Below, piece after piece: positions 26,229 through 34,637 of a DNA stretch of 42,065 nt. Below the pieces are notes generated by a model. It had not been told where the DNA came from, did not search any database, and saw only the letters and a program-made list of their open reading frames with translations. Both the position numbers and the translations under genes were made by a program. Location: positions 1 to 42,065 of the forward strand of contig NZ_LCYG01000069.1 in assembly GCF_001017175.1 (NCBI RefSeq). The letters run 5' to 3'. Each line of letters begins with the position of its first letter. Within the stretch, counting starts at the first letter, position 1. Source of the DNA: Microvirga vignae (GTDB lineage Bacteria > Pseudomonadota > Alphaproteobacteria > Rhizobiales > Beijerinckiaceae).

Positions 26229-26909
26229 TCAGAGTGTCGCCGCAATGCCGGTGACGAGCGGGGAAATGCGCAACGGCGCCCCCAAGCTCTGGGTGAGTTC
26301 CCCATCCGGCAAACGGTCGATCTGTACGAGGCGCGGCGCGCCTTCCTGTGTCAACGCGCCGACGAGACGCCCGCCGGGACCGAGAAGCGATGTCAGCGTT
26401 TGGGGGATTTCCGGCCGCGCGCCGTTGAGCATGATCCGGTCGAACCGCTCGCGCACCCGCACGGCAAGACCGTCGCCGATTTCCATGCGCACCCTGCCCG
26501 CTTCTACGATCCTGAGATGCTGGGCTGCACTCGCCGCCAGCGTGTTGAAACGTTCGACCGTCGTTACCTCAGCACCGAGATGCGCCAGGAGCGCCGTCAC
26601 ATAGCCGGTGCCTGTGCCGATTTCGAGAACGCGCTGCCCGGGCGCGACACCCAGTGCCAGCAGCATCGTGGCCACCGTGCCCGGCGCGGTCATGGTCTGG
26701 CCGCAGGGAAGCGGCAGAGCCACATCGGTTCGGGAGAGATCACGAAAACGGCGCGGCGCGAATACGTCGCGTGGCACGAGCTCCATGGCGCGCAGCAATG
26801 CCGTGTTGCGAATGCCCTTGGCGCGCAGCGACAGGACGAAGGATGCCACGCCGATCGCCTCCTGCTTGCTGCGGGCTTCCGCTCCGGAGAAGAAGGGCTC
26901 TCGGCTCAT
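26229..26909 (-). CDS. pcm: protein-L-isoaspartate O-methyltransferase
   Basis: 226 residues. Repairs isoaspartyl damage in aged proteins with SAM. Visible: 'IRNTALLRAMELVPRDVFAP' (about 33-52), 'LPCGQTMTAPGTVATML' (67-83, substrate-binding loop with the T-M-x-x-P pattern), and SAM motif 'VLEIGTGTGYVTALLA' (94-109). The C-terminus 'GGRLVGALTQEGAPRLVQ' is standard. Seven bases separate it from surE, the usual partner of pcm in proteobacteria, so the two are cotranscribed. Confidence 0.95.
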   Translation of the reverse strand: MSREPFFSGAEARSKQEAIGVASFVLSLRAKGIRNTALLRAMELVPRDVFAPRRFRDLSRTDVALPLPCGQTMTAPGTVATMLLALGVAPGQRVLEIGTGTGYVTALLAHLGAEVTTVERFNTLAASAAQHLRIVEAGRVRMEIGDGLAVRVRERFDRIMLNGARPEIPQTLTSLLGPGGRLVGALTQEGAPRLVQIDRLPDGELTQSLGAPLRISPLVTGIAATL

Positions 26910-26916
26910 CGTGTCT

Positions 26917-27678
26917 CTACCCGAAGGCTTGCGCGTAACGCGTGAGCGTCGGCTCGTCTGTCATGTCGATGCGCAAGGGAGTGACCGCGATGCGCTTGTC
27001 GGCGAGCGCCCAGAGATCCGTGCCGTTGCCGGGCGTGAACGGGCGACGCTCGAAGGCGATCCAGTAATAAGGATTGCCGCGTCCATCGAGCCTTGCATCG
27101 AGACGCAGGAGCTCCTGCGTGCGCTGCCCCTGATTGACCACCGCCGTGCCCTGAACCTCTTCCGGCTCGCAATCCGGAAAGTTCACATTGACGAGAATGC
27201 CCTTCTCGATGCCTGCATCGATGATCTTGCGGATGATCTTCGGGCCGTGGTGCTCGGCGCAATGCCAGCGGGGGGCGTTGCGCGTGCCCGGCCCGTAGGC
27301 CTGCGAGAGCGCGATGGAAGGAATGCCGAGAAGTGTGCCCTCGATGGCTCCCGCGACCGTGCCGGAATAGGTCACGTCCTCGGCGGCATTCTGCCCGCGA
27401 TTGACGCCAGAGAGCACGAGATCGGGCTTGTGCTCGCGCATCAGCTCGCGCACGCCCATGATCACGCAATCCGTCGGCGTGCCCTTCACGGCAAAATGCC
27501 GGTCGGAAATTTCGCGCAGGCGCAACGGATCGTTGAGCGAGAGCGAATGCGCGACGCCACTCTGGTCCGTCTCGGGTGCCACCACCCACACATCGTCGGA
27601 AAGATTGCGGGCAATGGCCTCCAGGGTCTTCAGGCCTGGTGCATGAATGCCGTCATCATTGGTGCAGAGAATGCGCAT
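26917..27678 (-). CDS. surE: 5'/3'-nucleotidase SurE
   Basis: 253 residues. Metal-dependent nucleoside monophosphatase of stationary phase. Visible: N-terminal 'MRILCTNDDGIHAPGL' with the NDDG metal site (7-10), 'VVAPETDQSGVAHSLSL' (32-48), 'GTPTDCVIMGV' and 'DLVLSGVNRGQNAAEDVTYS' with 'GTVAGAIEG' (active-site loop). GAGG is six bases ahead of ATG. Order serS-surE-pcm with seven-base gaps indicates one operon. Confidence 0.97.
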   Translation of the reverse strand: MRILCTNDDGIHAPGLKTLEAIARNLSDDVWVVAPETDQSGVAHSLSLNDPLRLREISDRHFAVKGTPTDCVIMGVRELMREHKPDLVLSGVNRGQNAAEDVTYSGTVAGAIEGTLLGIPSIALSQAYGPGTRNAPRWHCAEHHGPKIIRKIIDAGIEKGILVNVNFPDCEPEEVQGTAVVNQGQRTQELLRLDARLDGRGNPYYWIAFERRPFTPGNGTDLWALADKRIAVTPLRIDMTDEPTLTRYAQAFG

Positions 27679-27685
27679 GTCAGCC

Positions 27686-29041
27686 TCAGGCCTCGATGCG
27701 GGTGAGCCCGCCCATATAGGGCTGCAGTGCTGTCGGGATCGTCACGCTGCCGTCCTCGTTCTGGTAGTTCTCCAGAACCGCGACGAGCGTGCGACCGACG
27801 GCAAGGCCCGAACCGTTGAGCGTATGCACGAAGCGCGGCGATTTCTCGGAGGCCGAGCGGTAGCGGGCATTCATGCGGCGCGCCTGGAAGTCCGAGCAGA
27901 CCGAGCAGCTCGAAATCTCGCGATACATCCCCTGGCCCGGCAGCCAGACCTCGATGTCGTAGGTCTTGGTCGAGGAGAAGCCCATGTCGCCCGTGCAGAG
28001 CGTCATGGTACGGAAAGGCAGCTCCAGCTTCTTCAGCACGTTCTCGGCGCAGGTGAGCATGCGCTCATGCTCGTCGGCCGAAGTCTCCGGCGTCGTGACC
28101 GAGACGAGTTCGCATTTCACGAACTGGTGCTGGCGGATCATGCCGCGCGTGTCGCGACCGGCAGAGCCTGCCTCGGCGCGGAAGCTCGGCGTGAGCGCGG
28201 TAAAGCGCAGGGGCAGCTCCTCTTCCGAGAGGATCTGCTCGCGCACGAGATTGGTGAGCGTGACTTCCGCCGTCGGGATCATGCCGTAGCGGGTGTCCCT
28301 GATGATCTTTTGAAGTGCGTCACGCGGCTGACCTTCAAGAGCGGCGGCGACCGCCTGCTCGAGCGACGAGCCAGGGAAGGCCCAGAACTGATCGTCCTCG
28401 AACTTCGGCAGCTGCGCCGTGCCGAACATGGCATCGTCGCGCACCAGCAGCGGCGGGTTCACTTCCGTGTAGCCGTGCTCGCTGGTGTGCAGGTCGATCA
28501 TGAACTGGCCGAGCGCACGCTCGAGGCGGGCGAGCTGGCCTTTCAGGATCACGAAACGAGCACCCGACATCTTGGCGGCGGTCTCGAAATCCATCAGGCC
28601 GAGGGCCTCGCCGATTTCGAAATGCTGCCTGGCGTTGTTGATCGTCGGTGGCGCGCCGAAGCGATGGCGCTCCACGTTGCCGTGCTCGTCGGAGCCGACC
28701 GGGACGTCCTCTTTCGGAATGTTCGGGATGGCGGCAAGAGCCTCGAACAGAGCCTTGTCGGCGGCGCGCTCGGCCTCCTCCAGCTCCGGCATCGTCTCCT
28801 TGATACGGGTGACCTCGGCCATCAGTTCCTGCGCCCGCGCCTCGTCCTTCTTCGCCTTCGCTTGGCCGATCTCCTTGGACATGGCGTTGCGGCGCTCGGT
28901 GGCGGCCTGCAGGGCGGAGACCGCAGCTTTGCGGGCATCGTCGAGCACGATCAGGCGCTCGGACAAGGGCTCCATGCCCCGGTTCCGGAGGCCTTTGTCG
29001 AAAGCCGCGGGATTCTCGCGGATGGAACGGATGTCGTGCAT
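27686..29041 (-). CDS. serS: serine--tRNA ligase
   Basis: 451 residues, class II synthetase charging tRNA-Ser. The N-terminal coiled-coil arm (about 27-105, 'RNAMSKEIGQAKAKKDEARA') binds the long variable arm of tRNA. Motif 2 'FRAEAGSAGRDTRGMIRQHQ' and 'FVKCELV', and motif 3 'NGSGLAVGRTLVAVLENYQN' followed by 'VTIPTALQPYMGG' are complete. The 101-base gap to tatC upstream may carry its own promoter; the ribosome-binding site is weak. Nothing unusual. Confidence 0.98.
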   Translation of the reverse strand: MHDIRSIRENPAAFDKGLRNRGMEPLSERLIVLDDARKAAVSALQAATERRNAMSKEIGQAKAKKDEARAQELMAEVTRIKETMPELEEAERAADKALFEALAAIPNIPKEDVPVGSDEHGNVERHRFGAPPTINNARQHFEIGEALGLMDFETAAKMSGARFVILKGQLARLERALGQFMIDLHTSEHGYTEVNPPLLVRDDAMFGTAQLPKFEDDQFWAFPGSSLEQAVAAALEGQPRDALQKIIRDTRYGMIPTAEVTLTNLVREQILSEEELPLRFTALTPSFRAEAGSAGRDTRGMIRQHQFVKCELVSVTTPETSADEHERMLTCAENVLKKLELPFRTMTLCTGDMGFSSTKTYDIEVWLPGQGMYREISSCSVCSDFQARRMNARYRSASEKSPRFVHTLNGSGLAVGRTLVAVLENYQNEDGSVTIPTALQPYMGGLTRIEA

Positions 29042-29142
29042 GGAAGTGACTTTTAGCCTGTTGGTGACGCGGACCTGCCCTTAGCACAGACCGCCCCGTT
29101 GTTCACGCCAAGGTTAAACGGCCCAGGAGGCTTTTAAGAGCC

Positions 29143-29946
29143 TTACCCTTCCGCCGCACGCGCGGCCTCGGCTTCCGCACGCCTCTTCTCCACCATGCGG
29201 ACGGAGAAGATGGACGCCTCGTAAAGAAGCAAGGTGGGGATCGCAAGGGCGAACTGGCTGATCACGTCCGGGGGTGTCAGAACCGCCGCAATCACGAATA
29301 CGATCACGATGGCGTAGCGCCGCTTGCTCTTCAGAAACTCCGAATCGATGATCCCGGCGCGGGCCAGCAGGGTCAGGATCACGGGCAGCTGGAAGCAGAT
29401 GCCGAAGGCGAAGATCAGGGTCATGATCAGCGACAGGTACTCGCTGACCTTCGGCAGGAACTCGATGGCGGGCCCGCTCTCCGTCGCGAGCTGCTGCATG
29501 CCGACCGAGAAGCGCATGAGCAGCGGCATGGCGATGAAGTACACGCAGCCCGCACCGATGGCGAAGAGAACAGGCGTCGCAATGAGGTACGGCAGGAAGG
29601 CCCGCCGCTCGTTCTTGTAGAGCCCCGGCGCCACGAACTTGTAGATCTGCACCGCAATCACGGGGAAAGCCAGGAAGCCCGCGCCGAAGGCCGCCACCTG
29701 AATCTGCGTGAAGAGATATTCGAGGCCGTGCGTGTAGACGAGATGCGCCTTCTCGGGCGAACCGACCGCCAGCACATAGGGCCACACGAGCGCATTGTAG
29801 ATGTACTTCGCACCGGCAAAGCAGACGAAGAACATGGCGACGAACGCCACCATCGCCTTGATCAGGCGCGAGCGCAGCTCGGTCAGGTGCTCGATCAGAG
29901 GCGCGCGCGATGCCTCGACCTCATCCTCTTCAACGGCGGTGGTCAT
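29143..29946 (-). CDS. tatC: Sec-independent translocase subunit TatC
   Basis: 267 residues, six membrane helices. Binds twin-arginine signal peptides with TatB. Visible: 'PLIEHLTELRSRLIKAMVAF' (about 16-35, conserved H-L-x-E-L-R-x-R), 'FLAFPVIAVQIYKFVAPGLY', 'FAFGICFQLPVILTLLARAG', and 'LTPPDVISQFALAIPTLLLY' (conserved PD in the fifth loop). The start overlaps the tatB stop by one base (TGATG on the minus strand). C-terminal tail is Arg/Ala-rich. Confidence 0.98.
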   Translation of the reverse strand: MTTAVEEDEVEASRAPLIEHLTELRSRLIKAMVAFVAMFFVCFAGAKYIYNALVWPYVLAVGSPEKAHLVYTHGLEYLFTQIQVAAFGAGFLAFPVIAVQIYKFVAPGLYKNERRAFLPYLIATPVLFAIGAGCVYFIAMPLLMRFSVGMQQLATESGPAIEFLPKVSEYLSLIMTLIFAFGICFQLPVILTLLARAGIIDSEFLKSKRRYAIVIVFVIAAVLTPPDVISQFALAIPTLLLYEASIFSVRMVEKRRAEAEAARAAEG

Positions 29947-30500
29947 CAGGCTTTCGCGTCCGTTTGTTCTGGAGCCGGTTGGGCTGCGGCAGCTTTCCGG
30001 GCCTCGATCTCGGCCTCACGGCGCAGGGACTCGGCAATGGTTTCAGCCGGATCGTCCATGGGCGGGGGCGGCAGATCGATCTGCGGGAGCGGAGCGTCCC
30101 GCGCAGGCGCGCGGCCTTCCACGATCGCCTGGATCGACGCGTCACCCCTGGGCTGCTGCGCAGGTGTCTCGGCAGGTGTCTCGGCAGGTGTCTCGGGCGC
30201 AACCGCTTCGGGCTTCTCGACAGCGTCCTTCAGCTCATCCCGGATCGTCTGGATGGGGTTGAAATTCGTGTTGAGAGAAGAAACGGAGTCGTTGACGCCC
30301 TGAAGCTGCTTCTTGACCTCGTCCAGCTCGGCTTCGCGCATGGCCTCGTTGAACTGGCCCTGAAACTCCGCCGCCATGCGGCGAAGCTTGCTCGTGACCT
30401 GTCCAACCGTCCGCAGAGCGCGCGGCAGGTCCTTTGGGCCAATCACGATCAGCGCGACGGCGCCGATCACCATGACCTCACCCCAGCTCATGTCCAACAT
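29946..30500 (-). CDS. tatB: Sec-independent translocase subunit TatB
   Basis: 184 residues. 'MLDMSWGEVMVIGAVALIVI' then GPKDLPRALR: one N-terminal helix, the GPK hinge, and an amphipathic helix ('VGQVTSKLRRMAAEFQGQFN'), the TatB layout. From about residue 95 a disordered Pro/Glu/Ala tail follows; it includes three exact copies of a 12-base unit (30160-30195) coding ETPA. Length is near the TatB norm. Order tatA-tatB-tatC on the minus strand. Confidence 0.96.
   Translation of the reverse strand: MLDMSWGEVMVIGAVALIVIGPKDLPRALRTVGQVTSKLRRMAAEFQGQFNEAMREAELDEVKKQLQGVNDSVSSLNTNFNPIQTIRDELKDAVEKPEAVAPETPAETPAETPAQQPRGDASIQAIVEGRAPARDAPLPQIDLPPPPMDDPAETIAESLRREAEIEARKAAAAQPAPEQTDAKA
30160..30195. 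repeat. three tandem copies of a 12-base unit inside tatB
   Basis: GCAGGTGTCTCG occurs three times without a mismatch (30160-30171, 30172-30183, 30184-30195). On the coding strand each unit encodes ETPA. Copy-number change would keep the frame. Confidence 0.95.
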
Positions 30501-30562
30501 GGCGTGGCCTCGACCCTGCCTTTACTCACCGCAGCCACGAAAGGTGGCTGCTACCCAAGAAC

Positions 30563-30802
30563 TCAACCGACCTTGTGGTCCGTCGTCGCGGCGTTGGTTT
30601 GCGTGCCGGCCTGATGATCGATCGTGCGCACGGGCTCGGAAGGCTGCACCGGCTTAGCGGTATCGTCCTCGCTCATGCCCTTCTTGAAGGCCTTGATGCC
30701 CTTGGCAACATCACCCATCAGATCGGAGATCTTGCCGCGTCCGAACAGAAGGACAACGATCAGACCGACAACGATCCAGTGCCAAATACTAGCGCCACCC
30801 AT
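30563..30802 (-). CDS. tatA: Sec-independent translocase subunit TatA
   Basis: 79 residues. 'MGGASIWHWIVVGLIVVLLF' then GRGKISDLMGD: short N-terminal helix, FGRGK hinge, amphipathic helix 'DVAKGIKAFKKGM' and a polar tail. TatA polymers form the Tat pore for folded proteins. AGGAGG is placed seven bases before ATG 30802. Sixty-two bases to tatB; 56 bases to the ABC ATPase upstream. Confidence 0.97.
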   Translation of the reverse strand: MGGASIWHWIVVGLIVVLLFGRGKISDLMGDVAKGIKAFKKGMSEDDTAKPVQPSEPVRTIDHQAGTQTNAATTDHKVG

Positions 30803-30858
30803 GGCAATCCTCCTGCGCCCCGAGGGGCGCGAACGTGGAATATGAACTTGCCGTCAAC

Positions 30859-31983
30859 CTATGCGTCGGCAGCGGCGAAAACAAGGACATCCTTTGGATG
30901 AACCTCAATGCCCACATCCTGTCCCTCCCTCACGCCAACGGGATCGTGAACGCGGGCCTGGAGCGGCCGATCGAGTCCCGGGACATCGATATGCACCAGA
31001 TCGACCTCGCCGAGAAAGCGGCGTGATACCACACGTCCCGGCAGGCAGAAGCCTTGAGGCTTAAGCCTCACCCCTTGCGGCCGGACGCAGACGATGGCCG
31101 GGCCATCCTCCAGATGCGGGGCGGGGAACACGCCCACCGGGCAGGTCACCTGCCCCTTTTTAACGGTGCCTTCGATCTCGCTGAAGTCGCAGAAGAACCG
31201 GGCTGCAAAGAGATTGACCGGCTTCCGGTAGATCTCCTCGGCAGGCCCCTGCTGGACGATGGTGCCGGCGCTCATCAGAACGATCCGGTCCGCGATCCGC
31301 ATGGCCTCTTCCGGATCATGCGTGACCACGATGGTCGTAGCGCGGGTTTCTCTCAAGATTGCGACGGTCTCGTCGCGGATCGCATCGCGCATGCGCCGGT
31401 CGAGGTTCGAGAACGGCTCGTCCATGAGCAGCACGCCGGGTCTCGGTGCGATGGAACGTGCCAGCGCTACACGCTGCTGCTCCCCGCCGGAGAGCGTATG
31501 AGGGAACTCGTTGGCGTAATGCTCGAGGCCCACGCGGGACAGGGCGCGGCGGGCGGCGATATCGGCCTCCGAGGCCGAGAGATCCTTCAAGCCGAACATC
31601 ACGTTCTGCAGGATCGTCATGTGCGGGAACAGGGCGTAATCCTGAAACATGAGGCCGATGCCGCGCCGCTCCGGCTCCACGAAACTCTTCGGCCCGCTGA
31701 CCTCGCGACCATCCATCAGGACCCGACCGGATGTGGGAGCCTCGACGCCCGCTGCGATGCGCAGGAGCGTGGTCTTGCCGCAGCCCGAATGACCGAGAAG
31801 GCAGACGAGCTCACCCGGCTCGACGGTGACAGACACCCCTTTGAGGACCTCGGTGGAATTGTAGGTCTGAACGATGCTTTCGAAGGAGAGCTGGGCCGGG
31901 ATGGACGCGCCAGCCGTGCCGCGCTGCCCCCATCGGGGCAGCCGGAAACGGTCGCGGGCGGACACGGCTGGCTTGTCGCTCAT
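30859..31983 (-). CDS. orphan ABC transporter ATP-binding protein (FbpC/PotA-like)
   Basis: 374 residues. Walker A GHSGCGKTT (64-72), Q-loop 'FQDYALFPHMT' (113-123), signature 'LSGGEQQRVALARS' (164-177), Walker B 'VLLMDEPFSNLD' (184-195), H-loop 'VVTHDPEEA'. The C-terminal 110 residues look like a TOBE domain, so it belongs to the CUT1/iron/polyamine importer ATPases (FbpC/PotA-like). No permease or binding protein gene is near. It overlaps scpB by four bases (ATGA), which implies coupled translation. The N-terminal 30 residues are a low-complexity extension. Its partner transporter may be encoded elsewhere. Confidence 0.92.
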   Translation of the reverse strand: MSDKPAVSARDRFRLPRWGQRGTAGASIPAQLSFESIVQTYNSTEVLKGVSVTVEPGELVCLLGHSGCGKTTLLRIAAGVEAPTSGRVLMDGREVSGPKSFVEPERRGIGLMFQDYALFPHMTILQNVMFGLKDLSASEADIAARRALSRVGLEHYANEFPHTLSGGEQQRVALARSIAPRPGVLLMDEPFSNLDRRMRDAIRDETVAILRETRATTIVVTHDPEEAMRIADRIVLMSAGTIVQQGPAEEIYRKPVNLFAARFFCDFSEIEGTVKKGQVTCPVGVFPAPHLEDGPAIVCVRPQGVRLKPQGFCLPGRVVSRRFLGEVDLVHIDVPGLDRPLQARVHDPVGVREGQDVGIEVHPKDVLVFAAADA

Positions 31984-32714
31984 TCCTTGCTGGTCTCGCC
32001 GGTCTCGGTCTGGTGCATCTCAAGTGGCTCTTGGAAGAGATCGTCGTGATCCAGGGGATCCTCATCCTCGCGCAGCGCCTCCGCATCGGAGGGCACCGGT
32101 ACCGACATGTCGGAAGGCACGCGCCCTTCGATGAAGCCTGCACCCTTGAGCTCCTCGAGGCCCGGCAGGTCCTCGATGGCATCCAGGCCGAAATGGTCGA
32201 GGAAGGCGGGCGTGGTGCCGTAGGTCACGGGGCGACCCGGCGCCTTGCGACGACCGCGCAGGCGAATCCAGCCGGTCTCCAGCAGCAGATCGAGGGTGCC
32301 CTTAGAGGTGGCGACACCGCGGATCTCTTCGATTTCGGCGCGGGTCACCGGCTGGTGATAGGCGATGATCGACAGGGTCTCCATGGCGGCGCGGGAGAGC
32401 TTGCGCTGCTCCACCACGTCACGGGCAAGCACGAAGGCGAGATCGCTCGCCGTCCGGAAGGCCCACTTGCCGGCCACGCGGACGAGATTGACGCCACGAG
32501 GCCCATAAACCTCCTGGAGATCCTCCAGAATTTTCCGGATATCCGCGCCCTCCGGCAGGCGGCCGGCCAGTTCCTCCGCGCTCAGCGGCTCGGCAGAGGC
32601 GAACAACAGCGCCTCGGCAATGCGGATCGCTTCGCCATGATCGGGCACGCGGCTCTCGACGGAATTCTCCTCGGGAGCCTCGGCGTCTTGGATTTCGGCT
32701 GTTTCATCCATCAT
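31980..32714 (-). CDS. scpB: segregation and condensation protein B
   Basis: 244 residues. Two winged-helix domains of ScpB: 'RIAEALLFASAEPLSAEELA' (about 31-50), 'ALSIIAYHQPVTRAEIEEIR'-like core (here 'METLSIIAYHQPVTRAEIEE'), 'GVATSKGTLDLLLETGWIR' and 'GRPVTYGTTPAFLDHFGLDA'. Partner of ScpA in the Smc condensin complex. Starts four bases inside scpA (ATGA) and ends four bases inside the ABC gene. The Asp/Glu-rich C-terminal tail is longer than in Bacillus ScpB. Confidence 0.95.
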   Translation of the reverse strand: MMDETAEIQDAEAPEENSVESRVPDHGEAIRIAEALLFASAEPLSAEELAGRLPEGADIRKILEDLQEVYGPRGVNLVRVAGKWAFRTASDLAFVLARDVVEQRKLSRAAMETLSIIAYHQPVTRAEIEEIRGVATSKGTLDLLLETGWIRLRGRRKAPGRPVTYGTTPAFLDHFGLDAIEDLPGLEELKGAGFIEGRVPSDMSVPVPSDAEALREDEDPLDHDDLFQEPLEMHQTETGETSKE

Positions 32715-33520
32715 GATTGGGCTCCTGTCTCGGCCGGGTCGGCAACGGGTTTGACCCAGACCGGAGCGAAGGCTTCGTCCTGCCTCACAGTGAGCTTGCC
32801 CTCGCGGACCATTTCCAGGGTCGCGGACAGGGCGGAGGCCAGAACGGTCGGCCGCATGGATGGCTCGACCATGTATTCCACCAGATAGGTATCGAGCGTC
32901 ACCCAGTCGCTCAAGTGACCGACGAGACGTTCCAGGGCATCGCGGGCATCGATCAGTGACCAGACGGTACGCTTGTGAAGCGAGACCTTGCTGTTGAACT
33001 GCACCTGGCGCTGCTGGGCATAGGCCTTCAGCAGATCATAGAGGCTCGCCTCGTAGCGGGCATCCCGGTTGATCACCACGGGTTCGGGAGCGCCACGGGC
33101 GAACACGTCGCGGCCCAGCAGGGAGCGCTCGCCGAGTTTCTTGGCGACCTCACGGATCGCTTCGAGGCGGCGCAGGCGCAGGGCCAGCGCCGTCGCCAGA
33201 TCCTCCGCGCTCGGCTCCTCGCCTTTCGGCGGCTCGGGCAGCAGGAGGCGGGATTTAAGATAAGCGAGCCAGGCCGCCATCACGAGGTAGTCGGCCGCCA
33301 ATTCCAGGCGCATGCGGCGCGCCTCTTCGATAAAGGCAATGTATTGCTCGGCCAGAGCCAGGATCGAGATGCGGTGCAGGTCCACCTTCTGGCGGCGGGC
33401 CAGCTCCAGCAGAAGGTCGAGCGGGCCTTCAAAGCCGTCCACGTCCACGAGGAGCGCGGGCTCGCTTTCCGCGCGCTCGGCGGCAGGCTCGACATCCTCA
33501 AAGGGTAAGGGCTTGGCCAT
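32711..33520 (-). CDS. scpA: segregation and condensation protein A
   Basis: 269 residues. Kleisin subunit of bacterial condensin, linking Smc heads through ScpB. Visible: 'LLVDVDGFEGPLDLLLELAR' (about 22-41, the conserved N-terminal F-x-G-P-L-D-L-L), 'RQKVDLHRISILALAEQYIA', 'LAADYLVMAAWLAYLKSRLL' and a C-terminal winged helix 'PSMRPTVLASALSATLEMVR'. The overlap with scpB and the 39-base gap from nagZ indicate one operon. smc itself is not in the window. Confidence 0.95.
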   Translation of the reverse strand: MAKPLPFEDVEPAAERAESEPALLVDVDGFEGPLDLLLELARRQKVDLHRISILALAEQYIAFIEEARRMRLELAADYLVMAAWLAYLKSRLLLPEPPKGEEPSAEDLATALALRLRRLEAIREVAKKLGERSLLGRDVFARGAPEPVVINRDARYEASLYDLLKAYAQQRQVQFNSKVSLHKRTVWSLIDARDALERLVGHLSDWVTLDTYLVEYMVEPSMRPTVLASALSATLEMVREGKLTVRQDEAFAPVWVKPVADPAETGAQS

Positions 33521-33559
33521 GGACGATACTCAACTGAAGCGGGTTCGACCTTGGGACGC

Positions 33560-34579
33560 TTAAGACGTCATCGCAAGCGCGGCGTCGAGTCTTGCGCGCG
33601 CATCCACAGGATCGAGCGGCTCCGGCTCGTGCCGGATGCGGGCCAAGGCAGCCTCGGCTCGCCTTAGGGAAATCCCTTCAAGGATGGGCGCTCCCTCGGC
33701 CACGGCCGACATCTCCTCCATATCGCCATTGCAATGAAGGGCCATGTCGCAGCCAGCCGCAAAGGCAGCTTCGGTCTTTTCCCGGAAGGAACCTGACAGG
33801 GCCTTCATGGACAGGTCGTCGGTCATGACGAGGCCGTCATAACCGATATGGCCACGGATGATCTCCTCCATGACGATCGGGGATGTCGTCGCGGGCCGCT
33901 CCGGATCGAGCGCGGTGTAGACGACGTGGGCCGTCATCGCGAGGGGCATGTCGGTCAGCATGCGGAAGGGCGCGAAATCGTGGTACTCGAGTTCCTCGCG
34001 GGAAGCGTCCACCACCGGCAGGGCCAGATGGCTGTCGGCCCCTGCCCGACCATGGCCCGGCATATGCTTTACGACCGGCAGGACACCGCCCGCCAGAAGC
34101 CCTTCGGCGGCGGCCCGGCCGAGGACGGCCACCTTCTCGGGCGTCTTGCCATAGGCCCGGTCGCCGATGACGTCATGTGCGCCCGGCGAGGGCACGTCGA
34201 GCACGGGCAGGCAATCGACGGTCACGCCAACCGCGCGCAGATCATGGGCAATCAGCCGCGCCCCCAAACGGGCGAGTTCCCGCTGGACGAGAGGATCATT
34301 GGCGTGCAGGGCGCCGTAAGCGGCGCCGGGGGGATATTTCGGCCAGTTCGGCGGGCCCATGCGCTGAACCCGGCCGCCCTCCTGGTCGATCAGGATGGGA
34401 GCATCCTCGCGTCCGACCGTTTCCCGCAGGGCGGCGCAGAGCGCCCTCACCTGTTCAGGATTGTCGATATTCCGGCGGAACAGGATGAATCCCCAGGGAG
34501 CGGCCTCCTTGAAGAAGGCAACCTCGTCGGGGGTGAGTTCATGGCCGGAACAGCCAGCAATAAAGGCGCGGGTTTTCAT
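33560..34579 (-). CDS. nagZ: beta-N-acetylhexosaminidase NagZ
   Basis: 339 residues, GH3 family. Cytosolic enzyme that removes GlcNAc from 1,6-anhydro-muropeptides in peptidoglycan recycling. Visible: 'GFILFRRNIDNPEQVRAL' (30-47), 'ILIDQEGGRVQRM' (62-74), 'DCLPVLDVPSP', 'VVKHMPGHGRAGADSHLALP' (169-188, K-H and catalytic His loop) and 'MTDDLSMKALSG' (252-263, catalytic Asp). Normal length. The SPOR-domain gene 58 bases upstream fits a cell-wall theme. Confidence 0.95.
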   Translation of the reverse strand: MKTRAFIAGCSGHELTPDEVAFFKEAAPWGFILFRRNIDNPEQVRALCAALRETVGREDAPILIDQEGGRVQRMGPPNWPKYPPGAAYGALHANDPLVQRELARLGARLIAHDLRAVGVTVDCLPVLDVPSPGAHDVIGDRAYGKTPEKVAVLGRAAAEGLLAGGVLPVVKHMPGHGRAGADSHLALPVVDASREELEYHDFAPFRMLTDMPLAMTAHVVYTALDPERPATTSPIVMEEIIRGHIGYDGLVMTDDLSMKALSGSFREKTEAAFAAGCDMALHCNGDMEEMSAVAEGAPILEGISLRRAEAALARIRHEPEPLDPVDARARLDAALAMTS

Positions 34580-34637
34580 GCCCGCGCCTTAAGTCTCTTG
34601 GATAGAAGGGTCAAGAAGTCTTGTCGGCCAAGCTAGC

